From Marinobacter salinisoli (lineage in GTDB: Bacteria; Pseudomonadota; Gammaproteobacteria; Pseudomonadales; Oleiphilaceae): a DNA stretch of 64,000 bases. The stretch's first letter is position 1, and each line of letters opens with the position of its first letter. Both the position numbers and the translations under genes were made by a program. Below are positions 19,663 to 28,265 of the stretch, in pieces. The notes beneath the pieces were generated by a model. The model ran no database searches. It was not told the origin of the DNA and saw nothing but the letters and a program-made list of their open reading frames with translations. The stretch covers positions 2,418,001 through 2,482,000 of the forward strand of contig NZ_CP071247.1 of the NCBI RefSeq assembly GCF_017301335.1, given 5' to 3'.

Positions 19663-20286
19663 TCAATCCGGTACCTGAATAGAAAGGTCGAAACCGCCAC
19701 CCGGCCGGGGGGTCAGGTTGACAGGGCCTTCGTTGATCCCTCTCGGGATCTGTATGTTGTCGATACCGGGCGGTGAGCCGATGGAAAAGTTCAGTGCCTG
19801 CCCGTCAAAGCTCAGTCCCAGTTGGTCGTTAAGGTAGGTCTGCTCGAACGGCCCCTCAGGAATAACAAGCTGCTCGCCAAAAATGATCGGTGGAATGTTC
19901 GGGGAAAAGTCCACCACGCCGGGCTGGGCTTTCGCCAATTCCTGCTGTGGAAGCAGGATGGCCCTGCGAACAAACTCTTCTTCTGCACGCTCCAGAGCAT
20001 CTGATTTTCCTTCATCGGCAAGGCGCTGCAGCTCCTGTCGGTAAGCTTCTTCTTCGGCTTCGCTGAGCTCTGGCTCGCCTGGTGCTATGGTCAAGGCGCG
20101 AATGATGCGGCGCCGATCAGCCTCTGATTTTTTCGGCCTGTCCTGTGGCACGATAATCACCGCTGAATCCTTCACATAGGTTTCAATCATTTCATCGGAG
20201 GTCAGAGTTCGGACACCGGCGCTTGCCGGAAGGCAGATGCTGGCCCCGACGACAGACGCGGCAATCAGCTGAGAGTGCTTGTTCAT
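19663..20286 (-). CDS. exported protein of unknown function, 207 aa
   Basis: A signal peptide is followed by GVRTLTSDEMIETYVKDSAV. This is reminiscent of the L-DDxxM start of the two neighbours but without VTGQ. The middle is a charged, probably helical stretch rich in Glu/Arg (about residues 50-105), and the C-terminal third is Pro/Gly-rich and beta-like. ATG 20286 was chosen over a 55-residue Arg-rich extension because it gives a signal peptide and has AAGGG upstream. It converges on the second VTGQ-box gene and is divergent from the DUF58 gene, with about 240 nt that should hold both promoters. I do not recognise the family. Confidence 0.65.
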   Translation of the reverse strand: MNKHSQLIAASVVGASICLPASAGVRTLTSDEMIETYVKDSAVIIVPQDRPKKSEADRRRIIRALTIAPGEPELSEAEEEAYRQELQRLADEGKSDALERAEEEFVRRAILLPQQELAKAQPGVVDFSPNIPPIIFGEQLVIPEGPFEQTYLNDQLGLSFDGQALNFSIGSPPGIDNIQIPRGINEGPVNLTPRPGGGFDLSIQVPD

Positions 20287-20527
20287 GGCGTGGCCCTTGA
20301 AATGAAGTAATGCCCGGCGCTGCACAGAATGCTGAGGCAGCCAGCGCCAGTAACAAGTATTCGGCGAACGACACCGCTTTTCAAGGTTGGTGCCCGGAGT
20401 TTGTGACCGGCATCGTTTTCGCCGCGGGCGGGCGCCATCCCGGAGCTGCATTTGCTATGGTTTCGTTATACGTACTCCGATACAGTTTCAGGAAATTCAG
20501 CAACCGGCTTATTCAGTCGCAGTGGGG

Positions 20528-21556
20528 ATGATGGTCCATTTCTTTACAGACCGATGGCAACGTTGGATCAACCGCAGGATTCCCCGGTCGGATGTGCAAC
20601 ATTTCGATCAGAAGAACATTTTCATTCTCCCGACCAGGGCCGGCTTTGTCTTTGGCATCCTGCTGTTGGTCATGCTGATCACCGGAATCAATTATCAGAA
20701 CAGCCTCATTTATCTGATGACCTTTGTTCTGGGTACGGTATTCATCGGGGCGATGCACCAGACGCACCGAAACCTTTCCGGGCTCGCACTTTCACTGTCG
20801 GCAGCGGGCGAGGCGTTCGCCGGCGAGGAAATAAAATTCCGCTTCCGTGCCACCGCGAATGGAGCCGATGTCGTGGCCATCTGGCTTTCCTGGCGCGGTC
20901 ACAAGGTGGAACCTGTGCATGTCCAGGCAGGACAGGCGCGGGACGTTACCCTCCTGATACCAACGACTTATCGAGGTTATTTCCGGCCTGAAAGAATTCG
21001 GGTGGAAACCCGCTTTCCTTTTGGGTTGCTCAGAGCCTGGTCCTGGATCCGGCCGTCTACATCCGGCGTTATTTATCCGGCACCGCTGGCTGCGCCTGAA
21101 ATAACCGGTGCCGCTCCGGACGAAAACGATGACGCGAGCGCCAGCCCCATCGACGACACCGATCATGCGGAGTTACGACCCTGGCGAGAGGGCGATCTGA
21201 GCCAGAGAGTGATGTGGAAACGCTATGTCAGGAATGGCCAGATGGTCGTCGCTGACTGGCAGGGTGAGGGTGGCAGCCCTGATTGGCTGGATTTTGACAG
21301 TTTCCAGGGCATCGATCCGGAAGTTCGATTGAAATATCTGGCCTGGATGGTGCGGCAGCGTGCCAAGACTGATCAGCCGTTCGGTCTGCGTCTTCCCGGC
21401 CAGACCATCGATCCGGACGAGGGGACCGCGCACGCGCAAAGGTGCTTGCGCGCTCTCGCTGTGTGGGGGATGAAGGCGCCGGATGCAGCAAATGGTGAGC
21501 TTTCCGATTACTCCGCACAGACCCACGTCATCAACCGTGCGGAGGCCCGTTCGTGA
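20528..21556 (+). CDS. DUF58 domain protein
   Basis: About 342 residues. Two hydrophobic segments near 23-60 anchor it in the inner membrane. The later part holds the DUF58 signature, LRPWREGDLSQRVMWKRYVR, ending in a vWA-like region. DUF58 proteins usually sit between a MoxR ATPase and a transglutaminase protein and are thought to act in envelope or protein-complex assembly. Here the transglutaminase follows (4-nt overlap), but no moxR precedes; a divergent gene of unknown function does. The start is uncertain: two adjacent ATGs at 20528 and 20531 lie right behind GTGGGG. Confidence 0.8.
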   Translation: MMVHFFTDRWQRWINRRIPRSDVQHFDQKNIFILPTRAGFVFGILLLVMLITGINYQNSLIYLMTFVLGTVFIGAMHQTHRNLSGLALSLSAAGEAFAGEEIKFRFRATANGADVVAIWLSWRGHKVEPVHVQAGQARDVTLLIPTTYRGYFRPERIRVETRFPFGLLRAWSWIRPSTSGVIYPAPLAAPEITGAAPDENDDASASPIDDTDHAELRPWREGDLSQRVMWKRYVRNGQMVVADWQGEGGSPDWLDFDSFQGIDPEVRLKYLAWMVRQRAKTDQPFGLRLPGQTIDPDEGTAHAQRCLRALAVWGMKAPDAANGELSDYSAQTHVINRAEARS

Positions 21557-23622
21557 CATTGATTGCGGGCACCAGTGGCCGGCAGTGGGCCGGTGTGCAG
21601 AATCAACCCTTGCCCTCCAATGCCTTACTTTGGCTCATCGCCAGTTTCCTTATCTTGGTAGTGCCACAACTTGATCGGCTGCCGCTTTGGTTGGCGGTAT
21701 CCTGTGCCGCGCTTGCAGGTTGGCGCTGGCTCGCGCAGACCGGTAGGGTCAGGTTGCCGGGACGAGTGGCGAGGATGGCTGTGATTTTTTCACTGGTGGC
21801 GGCCTACATAGCCACCATCAAAGGCCAGTTCTCGGTTGATACCGCGGCCTCCTTTTTCGTGCTGGCGGTGGGCCTTAAATGGCTGGAATGCCGATCGAAC
21901 AGGGATTATTACGTCCTGTTCTTTATTCTGGTGTATCTCGGTGGGGTCAACTTCCTGTTTCGTCAGGAGATATATTGGGCGCTGTTAAATTTTGCGGCGC
22001 TCGGGGGCTTGCTGGTTGGTTTGCAGCTGCTGAATGCGCCTGACTTGCCCCATGGCATCGCCTCTGGCTGGCGACGCCTCGGTGGGCTGATGTTCAAAAC
22101 ACTGCCGATTGTTGTGCTGTTGTTTATCTTTTTTCCGCGAATGGCGCCGTTATGGAGCGTTCCGCTGGTCTCCAGCGAGGCCCGGACGGGGATTTCCGAA
22201 TCCATGAGCCCTGGCGATATCTCCAATCTGGCCCAGAGTGATGAGCGTGCATTCCGTGTCACCTTTGGTGGGGAGGCGCCCCCGCATCGCGATCGTTACT
22301 GGCGTGGTTTGATCCTCGATTATCTGGATGGCGAAACCTGGCGCCAGGCCGCCGGCGAAGGATATCGTCGGCCGGGGCGGGTTGCGAATGATGGCGGTGT
22401 CGGTGAGCTTGAGCCTGATGAATATGAAGTCCTGCTCGAACCCACCGACCAGCACTGGGCATTTGCGTTGGAGGGCTCTGAAGCTGCATCCCGAAACGTG
22501 GTTGAGGAATCGGAAGATCTGTTCCGGTTCCAGAGGCCGGCAGACACGGCGGTCCGTTACCGACTGGCTTTCGAGGGCGGCTCGCGAGATTCAGTTCCCG
22601 AGCTGGCCATGGATCAGCGTCGCCGTTACCTGCAATTGCCTGAGACCGGGAACCCGAGGGCCCGGCAGTTGGGTGAGTCTCTGAGGTCGCGAATGAGTGA
22701 TGCGGAGATGGTCGACGCGCTGTTGAGTCGTTTTCGTAACCAGCCTTACTACTACACGCTCAGGCCGCCTCGTATGGCTGAAGATGGCATCGACACGCTG
22801 TTGTTTGATGCTCGCCGGGGCTTTTGCGCCCACTATGCCGGTGCGACCACATTCGTTCTGCGCGCAGCAGGCGTGCCCGCCCGAGTTGTTGTCGGGTATC
22901 AGGGCGGGGAATCCGGAGCGAATAACGAATACCTGATTGTGCGTCAGTACGACGCGCACGCATGGGTGGAGGTCTGGATTGAGGGGCAGGGCTGGACACG
23001 AGTTGACCCCACTGCAGTCATTGCGCCCTCGCGTATTGAATCCGGGCTTCGTGAGGCGGTCGCAGAGGAAGGTTCGTTTTTAGAAGAGCGCTGGGCGTCT
23101 CCGCAGCGTTACAGTGATATTCAGGTTGTCCGGTGGCTAAGCCATCAGCTGGACCGGGTGAATTACACCTGGCAGCGTTGGGTCGTTGGCTACCAGGGAG
23201 AGAGCCAGATGGACCTGCTTTCCCGCTTGCCGGGCGGTCTTGGTTTGAAGGAGCTGGGCTATATTTCTGCTGGCATCGCAGGCTTGGGTTTATTGATGGC
23301 TGCCCTGGTTTCAGCCTTGAAGGTAAGGCGGGGGGAGCGAAAGGACGGCTTTGATCGGGCCGTCGTTGCCTGGCACCGCCTGAGCGCGGCCGCCGGTGTC
23401 CCGGCGCGCACCGGTGAAACGCCGAGCGAACTGGCCGCAAGGCTGGGTGAAGCCGTTCCCGGAGCCTCGCAATCTGCCCGGCTCTTTGCCCAGGGAGTTA
23501 ACAGTCATTACTATAAGGCCGGCGCAGGCGATGGCAGTTCTGATCTGGCCCGTATGCGGCGCCTGCTGGCAATTATGAAGAAGCAGCTGCGACATTCCCG
23601 CTCGAACAGGAAAGATTCGTGA
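21553..23622 (+). CDS. tgpA: TgpA-type membrane transglutaminase (DUF3488)
   Basis: A 689-residue inner-membrane protein. Several membrane helices fill the first 200 residues (DUF3488). A periplasmic transglutaminase core follows, with the triad Cys425 (GFCAHYAG), His469 (DAHAWVEVW) and Asp485 (RVDPT). A further helix lies near 560-585 and a DUF4129-like cytoplasmic tail follows. Pseudomonas TgpA is reported essential; its substrate is unknown. The GTG start overlaps the stop of DUF58, and its own stop overlaps the GTG of holB, so translation of all three is probably coupled. Confidence 0.87.
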   Translation: MTLIAGTSGRQWAGVQNQPLPSNALLWLIASFLILVVPQLDRLPLWLAVSCAALAGWRWLAQTGRVRLPGRVARMAVIFSLVAAYIATIKGQFSVDTAASFFVLAVGLKWLECRSNRDYYVLFFILVYLGGVNFLFRQEIYWALLNFAALGGLLVGLQLLNAPDLPHGIASGWRRLGGLMFKTLPIVVLLFIFFPRMAPLWSVPLVSSEARTGISESMSPGDISNLAQSDERAFRVTFGGEAPPHRDRYWRGLILDYLDGETWRQAAGEGYRRPGRVANDGGVGELEPDEYEVLLEPTDQHWAFALEGSEAASRNVVEESEDLFRFQRPADTAVRYRLAFEGGSRDSVPELAMDQRRRYLQLPETGNPRARQLGESLRSRMSDAEMVDALLSRFRNQPYYYTLRPPRMAEDGIDTLLFDARRGFCAHYAGATTFVLRAAGVPARVVVGYQGGESGANNEYLIVRQYDAHAWVEVWIEGQGWTRVDPTAVIAPSRIESGLREAVAEEGSFLEERWASPQRYSDIQVVRWLSHQLDRVNYTWQRWVVGYQGESQMDLLSRLPGGLGLKELGYISAGIAGLGLLMAALVSALKVRRGERKDGFDRAVVAWHRLSAAAGVPARTGETPSELAARLGEAVPGASQSARLFAQGVNSHYYKAGAGDGSSDLARMRRLLAIMKKQLRHSRSNRKDS

Positions 23623-24650
23623 CCGATATTGCACTGGAAATGCCCTGGCTTGCCAAAGCCTGGAAGACCGTTCAAACCGGATTGCGGGATGACCGGTTGC
23701 CCCACGCCCTGATCATTGCGGGCGAGCGGGGAGTAGGTAAGCGAGCCTGGGCCGACGCTGTTGCGCAGCTGCTGCTGTGCGACCAGCCGATAACCGACGC
23801 TGAGGGCGGGCCTGTGGCATGCAGCGTGTGCAAGCAATGCGCCTTGCTCGGGGCATCGAGTCATCCGGATGTTCGGGCCTACTCGCCGGAAAAGTCGAAG
23901 GTGATCAAGGTCGATCAGGTGCGGGCGTTGACTGGGTTTGCCGTGGCGTCACCCCAGGTGGCTCGTCGCAAGATCGCTATTGTCGATCGCGCGGATCAGT
24001 TGAATATCAACGCCGCCAACGCGTTGCTGAAAACGCTGGAAGAACCGTTGCCGGATGTGACGCTGTTGCTGCTGCAGGAAAGCGGTCGCCCGGTGTTGCC
24101 GACCATTCGCTCCCGCTGTCAGGTTCTCAATATTCCCGCCCCGGGACTCGAGCAGGCGCAGGCCTGGCTTGAGGCCAAAACTGCGGAAATGGATGAGGCG
24201 GAGCGGCCTTCTCCCGAAACCCTGAAGAAGGCCCTCATGCTTGCCGGGAATGCGCCCAGGCTTGGTCTCGAATACGCCACCGGCGAGTTCATTCAGCTCC
24301 GGGATGAGGCGTTTGAGCAATTCCGGCAGTTCATGAAAGGACAGGCCCCGGTAACCCAGGCGGCCCGCGCCTTCAAAGCGCTGGGGTTGGAGGGTGCCCT
24401 GGCTCTGTTTGAAGGCTGGGCGGCCGATCTTGCCAGGCTGGTCGCTGGTGGGGCAGCCAAGGATACCGAAGCGGCAGAGATGCTCGGATATTTGGCCAGA
24501 ACCAATCCCGGCTGGCGGGCCCATCAACTTCAGGACAAGGTGAACGAGGCGCGCCAGGCGGCCGTATACAATGCAAACCCTGAGCTTGAAGCGGCGCAGT
24601 TGCTTATAGAGTGGAAAAAGCTGATGCCGAAGCGGCGGCGCGCGAGTTGA
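23619..24650 (+). CDS. holB: DNA polymerase III delta' subunit HolB
   Basis: A 343-residue clamp-loader subunit. The AAA+ fold is visible: RLPHALIIAGERGVGKRAWAD (degenerate P-loop), a zinc-binding cysteine set (CSVCKQC), VIKVDQVR, and NAANALLKTLEEP followed by the SRC motif (IRSRCQVL). In relatives tmk normally precedes holB; here tgpA does, while pilZ follows as usual. The GTG start overlaps the tgpA stop. Confidence 0.9.
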   Translation: MTDIALEMPWLAKAWKTVQTGLRDDRLPHALIIAGERGVGKRAWADAVAQLLLCDQPITDAEGGPVACSVCKQCALLGASSHPDVRAYSPEKSKVIKVDQVRALTGFAVASPQVARRKIAIVDRADQLNINAANALLKTLEEPLPDVTLLLLQESGRPVLPTIRSRCQVLNIPAPGLEQAQAWLEAKTAEMDEAERPSPETLKKALMLAGNAPRLGLEYATGEFIQLRDEAFEQFRQFMKGQAPVTQAARAFKALGLEGALALFEGWAADLARLVAGGAAKDTEAAEMLGYLARTNPGWRAHQLQDKVNEARQAAVYNANPELEAAQLLIEWKKLMPKRRRAS

Positions 24651-24652
24651 GT

Positions 24653-24684
24653 GGGCGAAGCGCCCGCGCGTTGCACCTTTGGTG
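24653..24684 (+). other. two small adjacent hairpins between holB and pilZ
   Basis: A 5-bp stem GGGCG-AAG-CGCCC (24653-24665) is followed within a few bases by a second 5-bp stem GCACC-TTT-GGTGC. Neither has a U tract. They could slow or attenuate read-through from holB into pilZ, or merely stabilise the upstream mRNA end. Confidence 0.35.
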
Positions 24685-24765
24685 CGAACAACTGGTATGA
24701 TTCCCGAATGATTAGGGCCTTGCGCCCGAAACAACAACTAAATTGATAAGAGAAAGGTGTCAGTT

Positions 24766-25116
24766 ATGGGGCCCGGATTTGGCGCACGCAGTGGCATACT
24801 TACCCTGACCATCAAAGACAAGGCAGTGCTTTACGCGGCCTATATGCCATATATCCGTCAGGGTGGCCTGTTTATCCCGACCCAGAAACAGTATCAGTTA
24901 GGTGACGAGGTCTTCCTGCTGCTGAATCTTATGGATGAGCCAGAGAAAATTCCCGTGGCCGGTAAGGTAATCTGGATTACGCCGAAAGGCGCTCAGGGAA
25001 ACCGGGCTGCGGGCATTGGTGTCCAGTTTACCGGCGATGACGAATCCGCCCGGACCAAAATCGAGTCTTACCTTGCCGGCTCGCTGAGCTCAGACCGGCC
25101 GACCCATACCATGTAA
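24766..25116 (+). CDS. pilZ: type IV pilus assembly protein PilZ
   Basis: A 116-residue single-domain protein very like Pseudomonas PilZ (118 residues): GARSGILTLTIKDKAVLYAAYMP, then GGLFIPT and VIWITPKGAQGNRAAGIGVQF. As in the founding PilZ, the RxxxR c-di-GMP-binding motif is absent, so it works by protein contacts (FimX/PilB in relatives) rather than by binding the nucleotide. The ATG at 24766 is preceded by AAAGG at normal spacing; an in-frame GTG at 24757 overlaps that site and is less likely. The holB-pilZ order is conserved in related bacteria. Confidence 0.92.
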   Translation: MGPGFGARSGILTLTIKDKAVLYAAYMPYIRQGGLFIPTQKQYQLGDEVFLLLNLMDEPEKIPVAGKVIWITPKGAQGNRAAGIGVQFTGDDESARTKIESYLAGSLSSDRPTHTM

Positions 25117-25129
25117 CCCACGGGTGTCC

Positions 25130-26053
25130 ATGAACGCGATCGACACGTCGCCGGGGGCGATCCAGGCCGAGGCCGGTTACATCGAGGCTGCCTGGCCCCT
25201 CAAACACATCACGCTGGCCGGGGTCACCTGGCCCGCCAGCGAGCCGGATCCGCAAGCCGAGCGACCCCTGCTGTGTGTGCATGGCTGGCTAGATAACTGC
25301 CTGAGTTTTTCGAAGCTTGCACCTTCGCTTTCTTTCCACCGAACAACGCACGCGGTAGACCTCGCTGGCCACGGACTGTCCGGGCATCGCGCCTTGGGTC
25401 ACGGCTATCTGTTGATGGACTACGTGGCGGATCTGGCAGAGCTGCTCGACGCTCACGTATTCACCGGCAGGGAACAATCTGTCGATCTGGTGGGGCACTC
25501 CCTGGGGGGAATTGTGTGCGCGCTATACGCGGCGGCGTTTCCTGAGAGAGTCGAAAAGCTGGTGATGATCGATAGCCTGGGTGCGCTGAGTAAACCTGTG
25601 CACCAGACCGTTGCCCAGCTTCGGCGCTCCATCGAAAAACGCCTGGCGGGGTCCGGCAAACCGGTGGTTTATCCCGATATCGATACAGCCGCACAGGCGA
25701 GGGCAGGTGGGTTGAGCCCGCTCAGCCATGACGCTGCTCACATCCTGACGCAAAGAAATATGCGACCGTGCGAAGGCGGGTACGTCTGGCGTACGGACCC
25801 ACGGCTGCGCCACCCTTCGCCCTTGATGATGACTGAAGAACAAGTGCTGGCGTCATTGCGGGCGCTGCAGAGCCCGACTTTGCTGATCAGGGCCGACGCC
25901 GGATTACTCGCAAACCGAAACGGAATGGAGCCCAGAGGGGCGGCCATTGCCGATTTGAAGAACGTCACTGTGCCCGGTGGGCACCATTGCCATTTCGACG
26001 GGAATGTGCAGCCCGTTATTGAAACCATCAGAACCTTTCTAAATGATGAATAA
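25130..26053 (+). CDS. alpha/beta hydrolase
   Basis: About 307 residues. Seen: LLCVHGWLDNCLSF (HGW oxyanion region), VDLAGHGLSGHR, nucleophile elbow GHSLGG, and the C-terminal His in PGGHHCHFDG. No signal peptide, so cytoplasmic. It belongs to the general esterase/epoxide-hydrolase-like set; substrate unknown. Start may be ATG 25130 or the GTG six bases upstream. The gene lies 13 nt after pilZ, where pseudomonads have tatD, and overlaps the next gene by 11 nt. Confidence 0.8.
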   Translation: MNAIDTSPGAIQAEAGYIEAAWPLKHITLAGVTWPASEPDPQAERPLLCVHGWLDNCLSFSKLAPSLSFHRTTHAVDLAGHGLSGHRALGHGYLLMDYVADLAELLDAHVFTGREQSVDLVGHSLGGIVCALYAAAFPERVEKLVMIDSLGALSKPVHQTVAQLRRSIEKRLAGSGKPVVYPDIDTAAQARAGGLSPLSHDAAHILTQRNMRPCEGGYVWRTDPRLRHPSPLMMTEEQVLASLRALQSPTLLIRADAGLLANRNGMEPRGAAIADLKNVTVPGGHHCHFDGNVQPVIETIRTFLNDE

Positions 26054-26957
26054 GACAACCGTACGGCAAGCGTTAAAACCTGTTTTTGTGTGGCTTCTGG
26101 GTGCGTTTCCCCTGGCCGGCTGGGCGGCGTTCCCCGAGACAGCGCCAGAGCCCTTTCCACAGTCGGAGTTGGAGGACACGGCATCGATTCGCTCTTCCGG
26201 GCATTTGGTTCTCTTCAGCCCGGTTCGGGAAGTGAGGGGCGAAATCCGATCGGAAACCATGGCGCGACTTCCAGTTGAGGGCGAGGGGCGCTTGTATGAA
26301 ATCGAGCGGGATTCCGATCGGGAGAAAGCGCGTGACTACTACCTGAAGTTGCTGCAGGCCGGCGGCGGCCAGGTACTGTTCGAGTGCACCGGAATTGCCT
26401 GCGGGCGCAGCAACGTTTGGGCGAACCAGATTTTTGGTCAACGTAAATTGTATGGTCGGGACGCGAATCAGGATTATCTCGTGGCGGGCACCACAGCGGC
26501 TGATGGTCGCCGTTGGCTGACGCTGGTCTACACGGTCACCCGGGGTAATTTGCGCGAGTACATCTGGGTCGAACACCTTGAGGTGACGGCGTCAGTCGCA
26601 ATACCTGGCTTGGGTAACCTTGATCGCCGGATTCAGGGGCCGGTTGTGGTGCCCTGGTCCGGCGGCGTAACGCATCGATTCGACTGGTCAGCCAATGACC
26701 GCCGACGGGTGGCGGATTGGGCCCGGGCGGATTCGTCCACGGTGGTGCTGACCGGGTTTTCGTCACTGAATGTAGGAGAGACTTTCGACGAAGCCCTGGA
26801 AAGAGCCGAACGCGCGGTTTCGTCTCTGTCTGACGTTTTGGCCAAGACAGGGGTGCCGACACAACAGCAGAGAACACTCATCGTGGGCCCGGCCGTGCCC
26901 TTTGCCGACCCAGATCGTCAGGGCAATCGGGTGGAAATTACCGTTATCACGCAATAA
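26043..26957 (+). CDS. DUF4892 exported protein
   Basis: A 304-residue protein with a signal peptide (cleavage near GWA). The body matches DUF4892 in pattern: LVLFSPVREVRGEI, the YEIERDSDREKARDYY helix, a Cys pair in FECTGIACGRSN, and YLVAGTTAADGRRW. The C-terminus resembles an OmpA-like end (DRQGNRVEITVI), suggesting peptidoglycan contact. Function is not known. The two cysteines may form a disulphide in the periplasm. It overlaps the alpha/beta hydrolase and lies 17 nt before a patatin gene. Confidence 0.75.
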   Translation: MMNKTTVRQALKPVFVWLLGAFPLAGWAAFPETAPEPFPQSELEDTASIRSSGHLVLFSPVREVRGEIRSETMARLPVEGEGRLYEIERDSDREKARDYYLKLLQAGGGQVLFECTGIACGRSNVWANQIFGQRKLYGRDANQDYLVAGTTAADGRRWLTLVYTVTRGNLREYIWVEHLEVTASVAIPGLGNLDRRIQGPVVVPWSGGVTHRFDWSANDRRRVADWARADSSTVVLTGFSSLNVGETFDEALERAERAVSSLSDVLAKTGVPTQQQRTLIVGPAVPFADPDRQGNRVEITVITQ

Positions 26958-26974
26958 CTGCCAGGGAGAGCGAG

Positions 26975-28168
26975 GTGGGCAAGAAGGATTTGAACGCACA
27001 GGATACGACCCAGGAAGATCCGGCTCCAAAGGACGTCGCGCAGCCCCCGTCAGACTCAGCCCCGGAAACCGGCTCCCCGGAGGCATCGTCACCTTCAACT
27101 GCCCGCAGGACCACCGTTGCCCTGACGCTTGGGAGCGGGGGTGCCAGAGGCTACGCCCATATTGGCGCTATCGAGGTCCTTGAGGAAAGAGGCTACGACA
27201 TCGTCGCTATTTCGGGATGTTCCATGGGGGCTCTGATCGGAGGCGTCTATGGCGCCGGTAAATTGCAGGATTACAAAGATTGGGTAACCGGTCTTGGGCA
27301 GTTTGACGTACTCAAGCTGCTGGATGTGACGTTCAACGCGGTTGGCGCCATCCGTGGGGAAAAGATTTTTTCCGTGGTGCGCGAAATGCTCGGCGATATC
27401 CGGATCGAAGACCTGCCCTTCGCCTACACTGCGGTTGCTACTGATTTGCTCTCACACAAGGAAGTCTGGTTCCAGGAGGGGCCTTTGGATCGGGCCATTC
27501 GTGCCTCCGTTGCCATTCCCGGGCTGGTTACCCCTCTTGTCTTGAATGGGCGCGTGATGGTGGATGGCGCCTTGTTGAACCCGCTGCCCATTATTCCCAC
27601 GATTTCAGCCCATGCTGACCTGATTGTGGCCGTTAATCTGGCCGGCGAAGAAGAGCGTCAGGGGCCGAATCAAATCCCCGATGCCGCGTTTGTTCAGGCG
27701 GATGAAGGCAGCGATATGGAAGAGTGGGTAGAGGCCATTCGCGAAAAGGCGTCGCGCTGGTTCGACTGGGACAACATTAAATCCCTGACGGCGAAAAAAT
27801 CAGAACAAGGTGAACCAGGCGACGACAAAGTGCTCCGCGAAATCAAAAAACGTGAGGACAAGGACGAAGACAAGCGCTCTGCTGCCCAGAAGAAAAGTGA
27901 TGAAAAGGAAACCATCGACTGGGACAAGCTGGGTATCGGCAAATTTGATGTGATGAACCTGACCATTGAAACGATGCAGAGCGCCCTCGTTCAGTACAAG
28001 ATTGCCGGCTACCCGCCGGACTTGCTGGTCAATCTGCCCAAAAACGCCTGCCGCAGTTACGACTACCACAAAGCGCCTGAGCTGATTCAGCTGGGTCGCG
28101 AACGAATGGCGGCTGCGCTGGATCGCTACGAGCGGAATCGGAATAGCTCCGGCCCGCTGTCCACATGA
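26975..28168 (+). CDS. patatin-like phospholipase, NTE/RssA type
   Basis: A 397-residue protein. Residues 1-45 are a disordered Pro/Ser/Glu leader. The patatin domain runs from about 46 to 225 with oxyanion loop GSGGARGYAHIG, nucleophile Ser83 in GCSMG and Asp197 in VDGALLNPLP. A highly charged Lys/Glu stretch (about 270-315) interrupts the C-terminal part. No signal peptide. It starts at GTG with GGGAG upstream. It belongs to a different branch from the DUF3336 patatin at 3.1 kb (no DUF3336, short oxyanion spacing). Likely acyl hydrolase; substrate unknown. Confidence 0.85.
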   Translation: MGKKDLNAQDTTQEDPAPKDVAQPPSDSAPETGSPEASSPSTARRTTVALTLGSGGARGYAHIGAIEVLEERGYDIVAISGCSMGALIGGVYGAGKLQDYKDWVTGLGQFDVLKLLDVTFNAVGAIRGEKIFSVVREMLGDIRIEDLPFAYTAVATDLLSHKEVWFQEGPLDRAIRASVAIPGLVTPLVLNGRVMVDGALLNPLPIIPTISAHADLIVAVNLAGEEERQGPNQIPDAAFVQADEGSDMEEWVEAIREKASRWFDWDNIKSLTAKKSEQGEPGDDKVLREIKKREDKDEDKRSAAQKKSDEKETIDWDKLGIGKFDVMNLTIETMQSALVQYKIAGYPPDLLVNLPKNACRSYDYHKAPELIQLGRERMAAALDRYERNRNSSGPLST

Positions 28169-28223
28169 GGGTTTTCCCTCCGCCAGGGTGGTTCGCTTGC
28201 TGCAGGGCGGCCGCGAAAACGCG

Positions 28224-28229
28224 TATAAT
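28224..28229 (+). promoter_or_regulatory. candidate -10 box for prmB-aroC
   Basis: A perfect TATAAT lies 37 nt before the prmB start. The best -35-like hexamer upstream (TTGCTG, 28197) is spaced 21 nt, too far, so the -35 is weak or the promoter needs an activator. Confidence 0.45.
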
Positions 28230-28265
28230 GCCCGGCTACATTAATTCCTAACAGGACCCCGCTTC

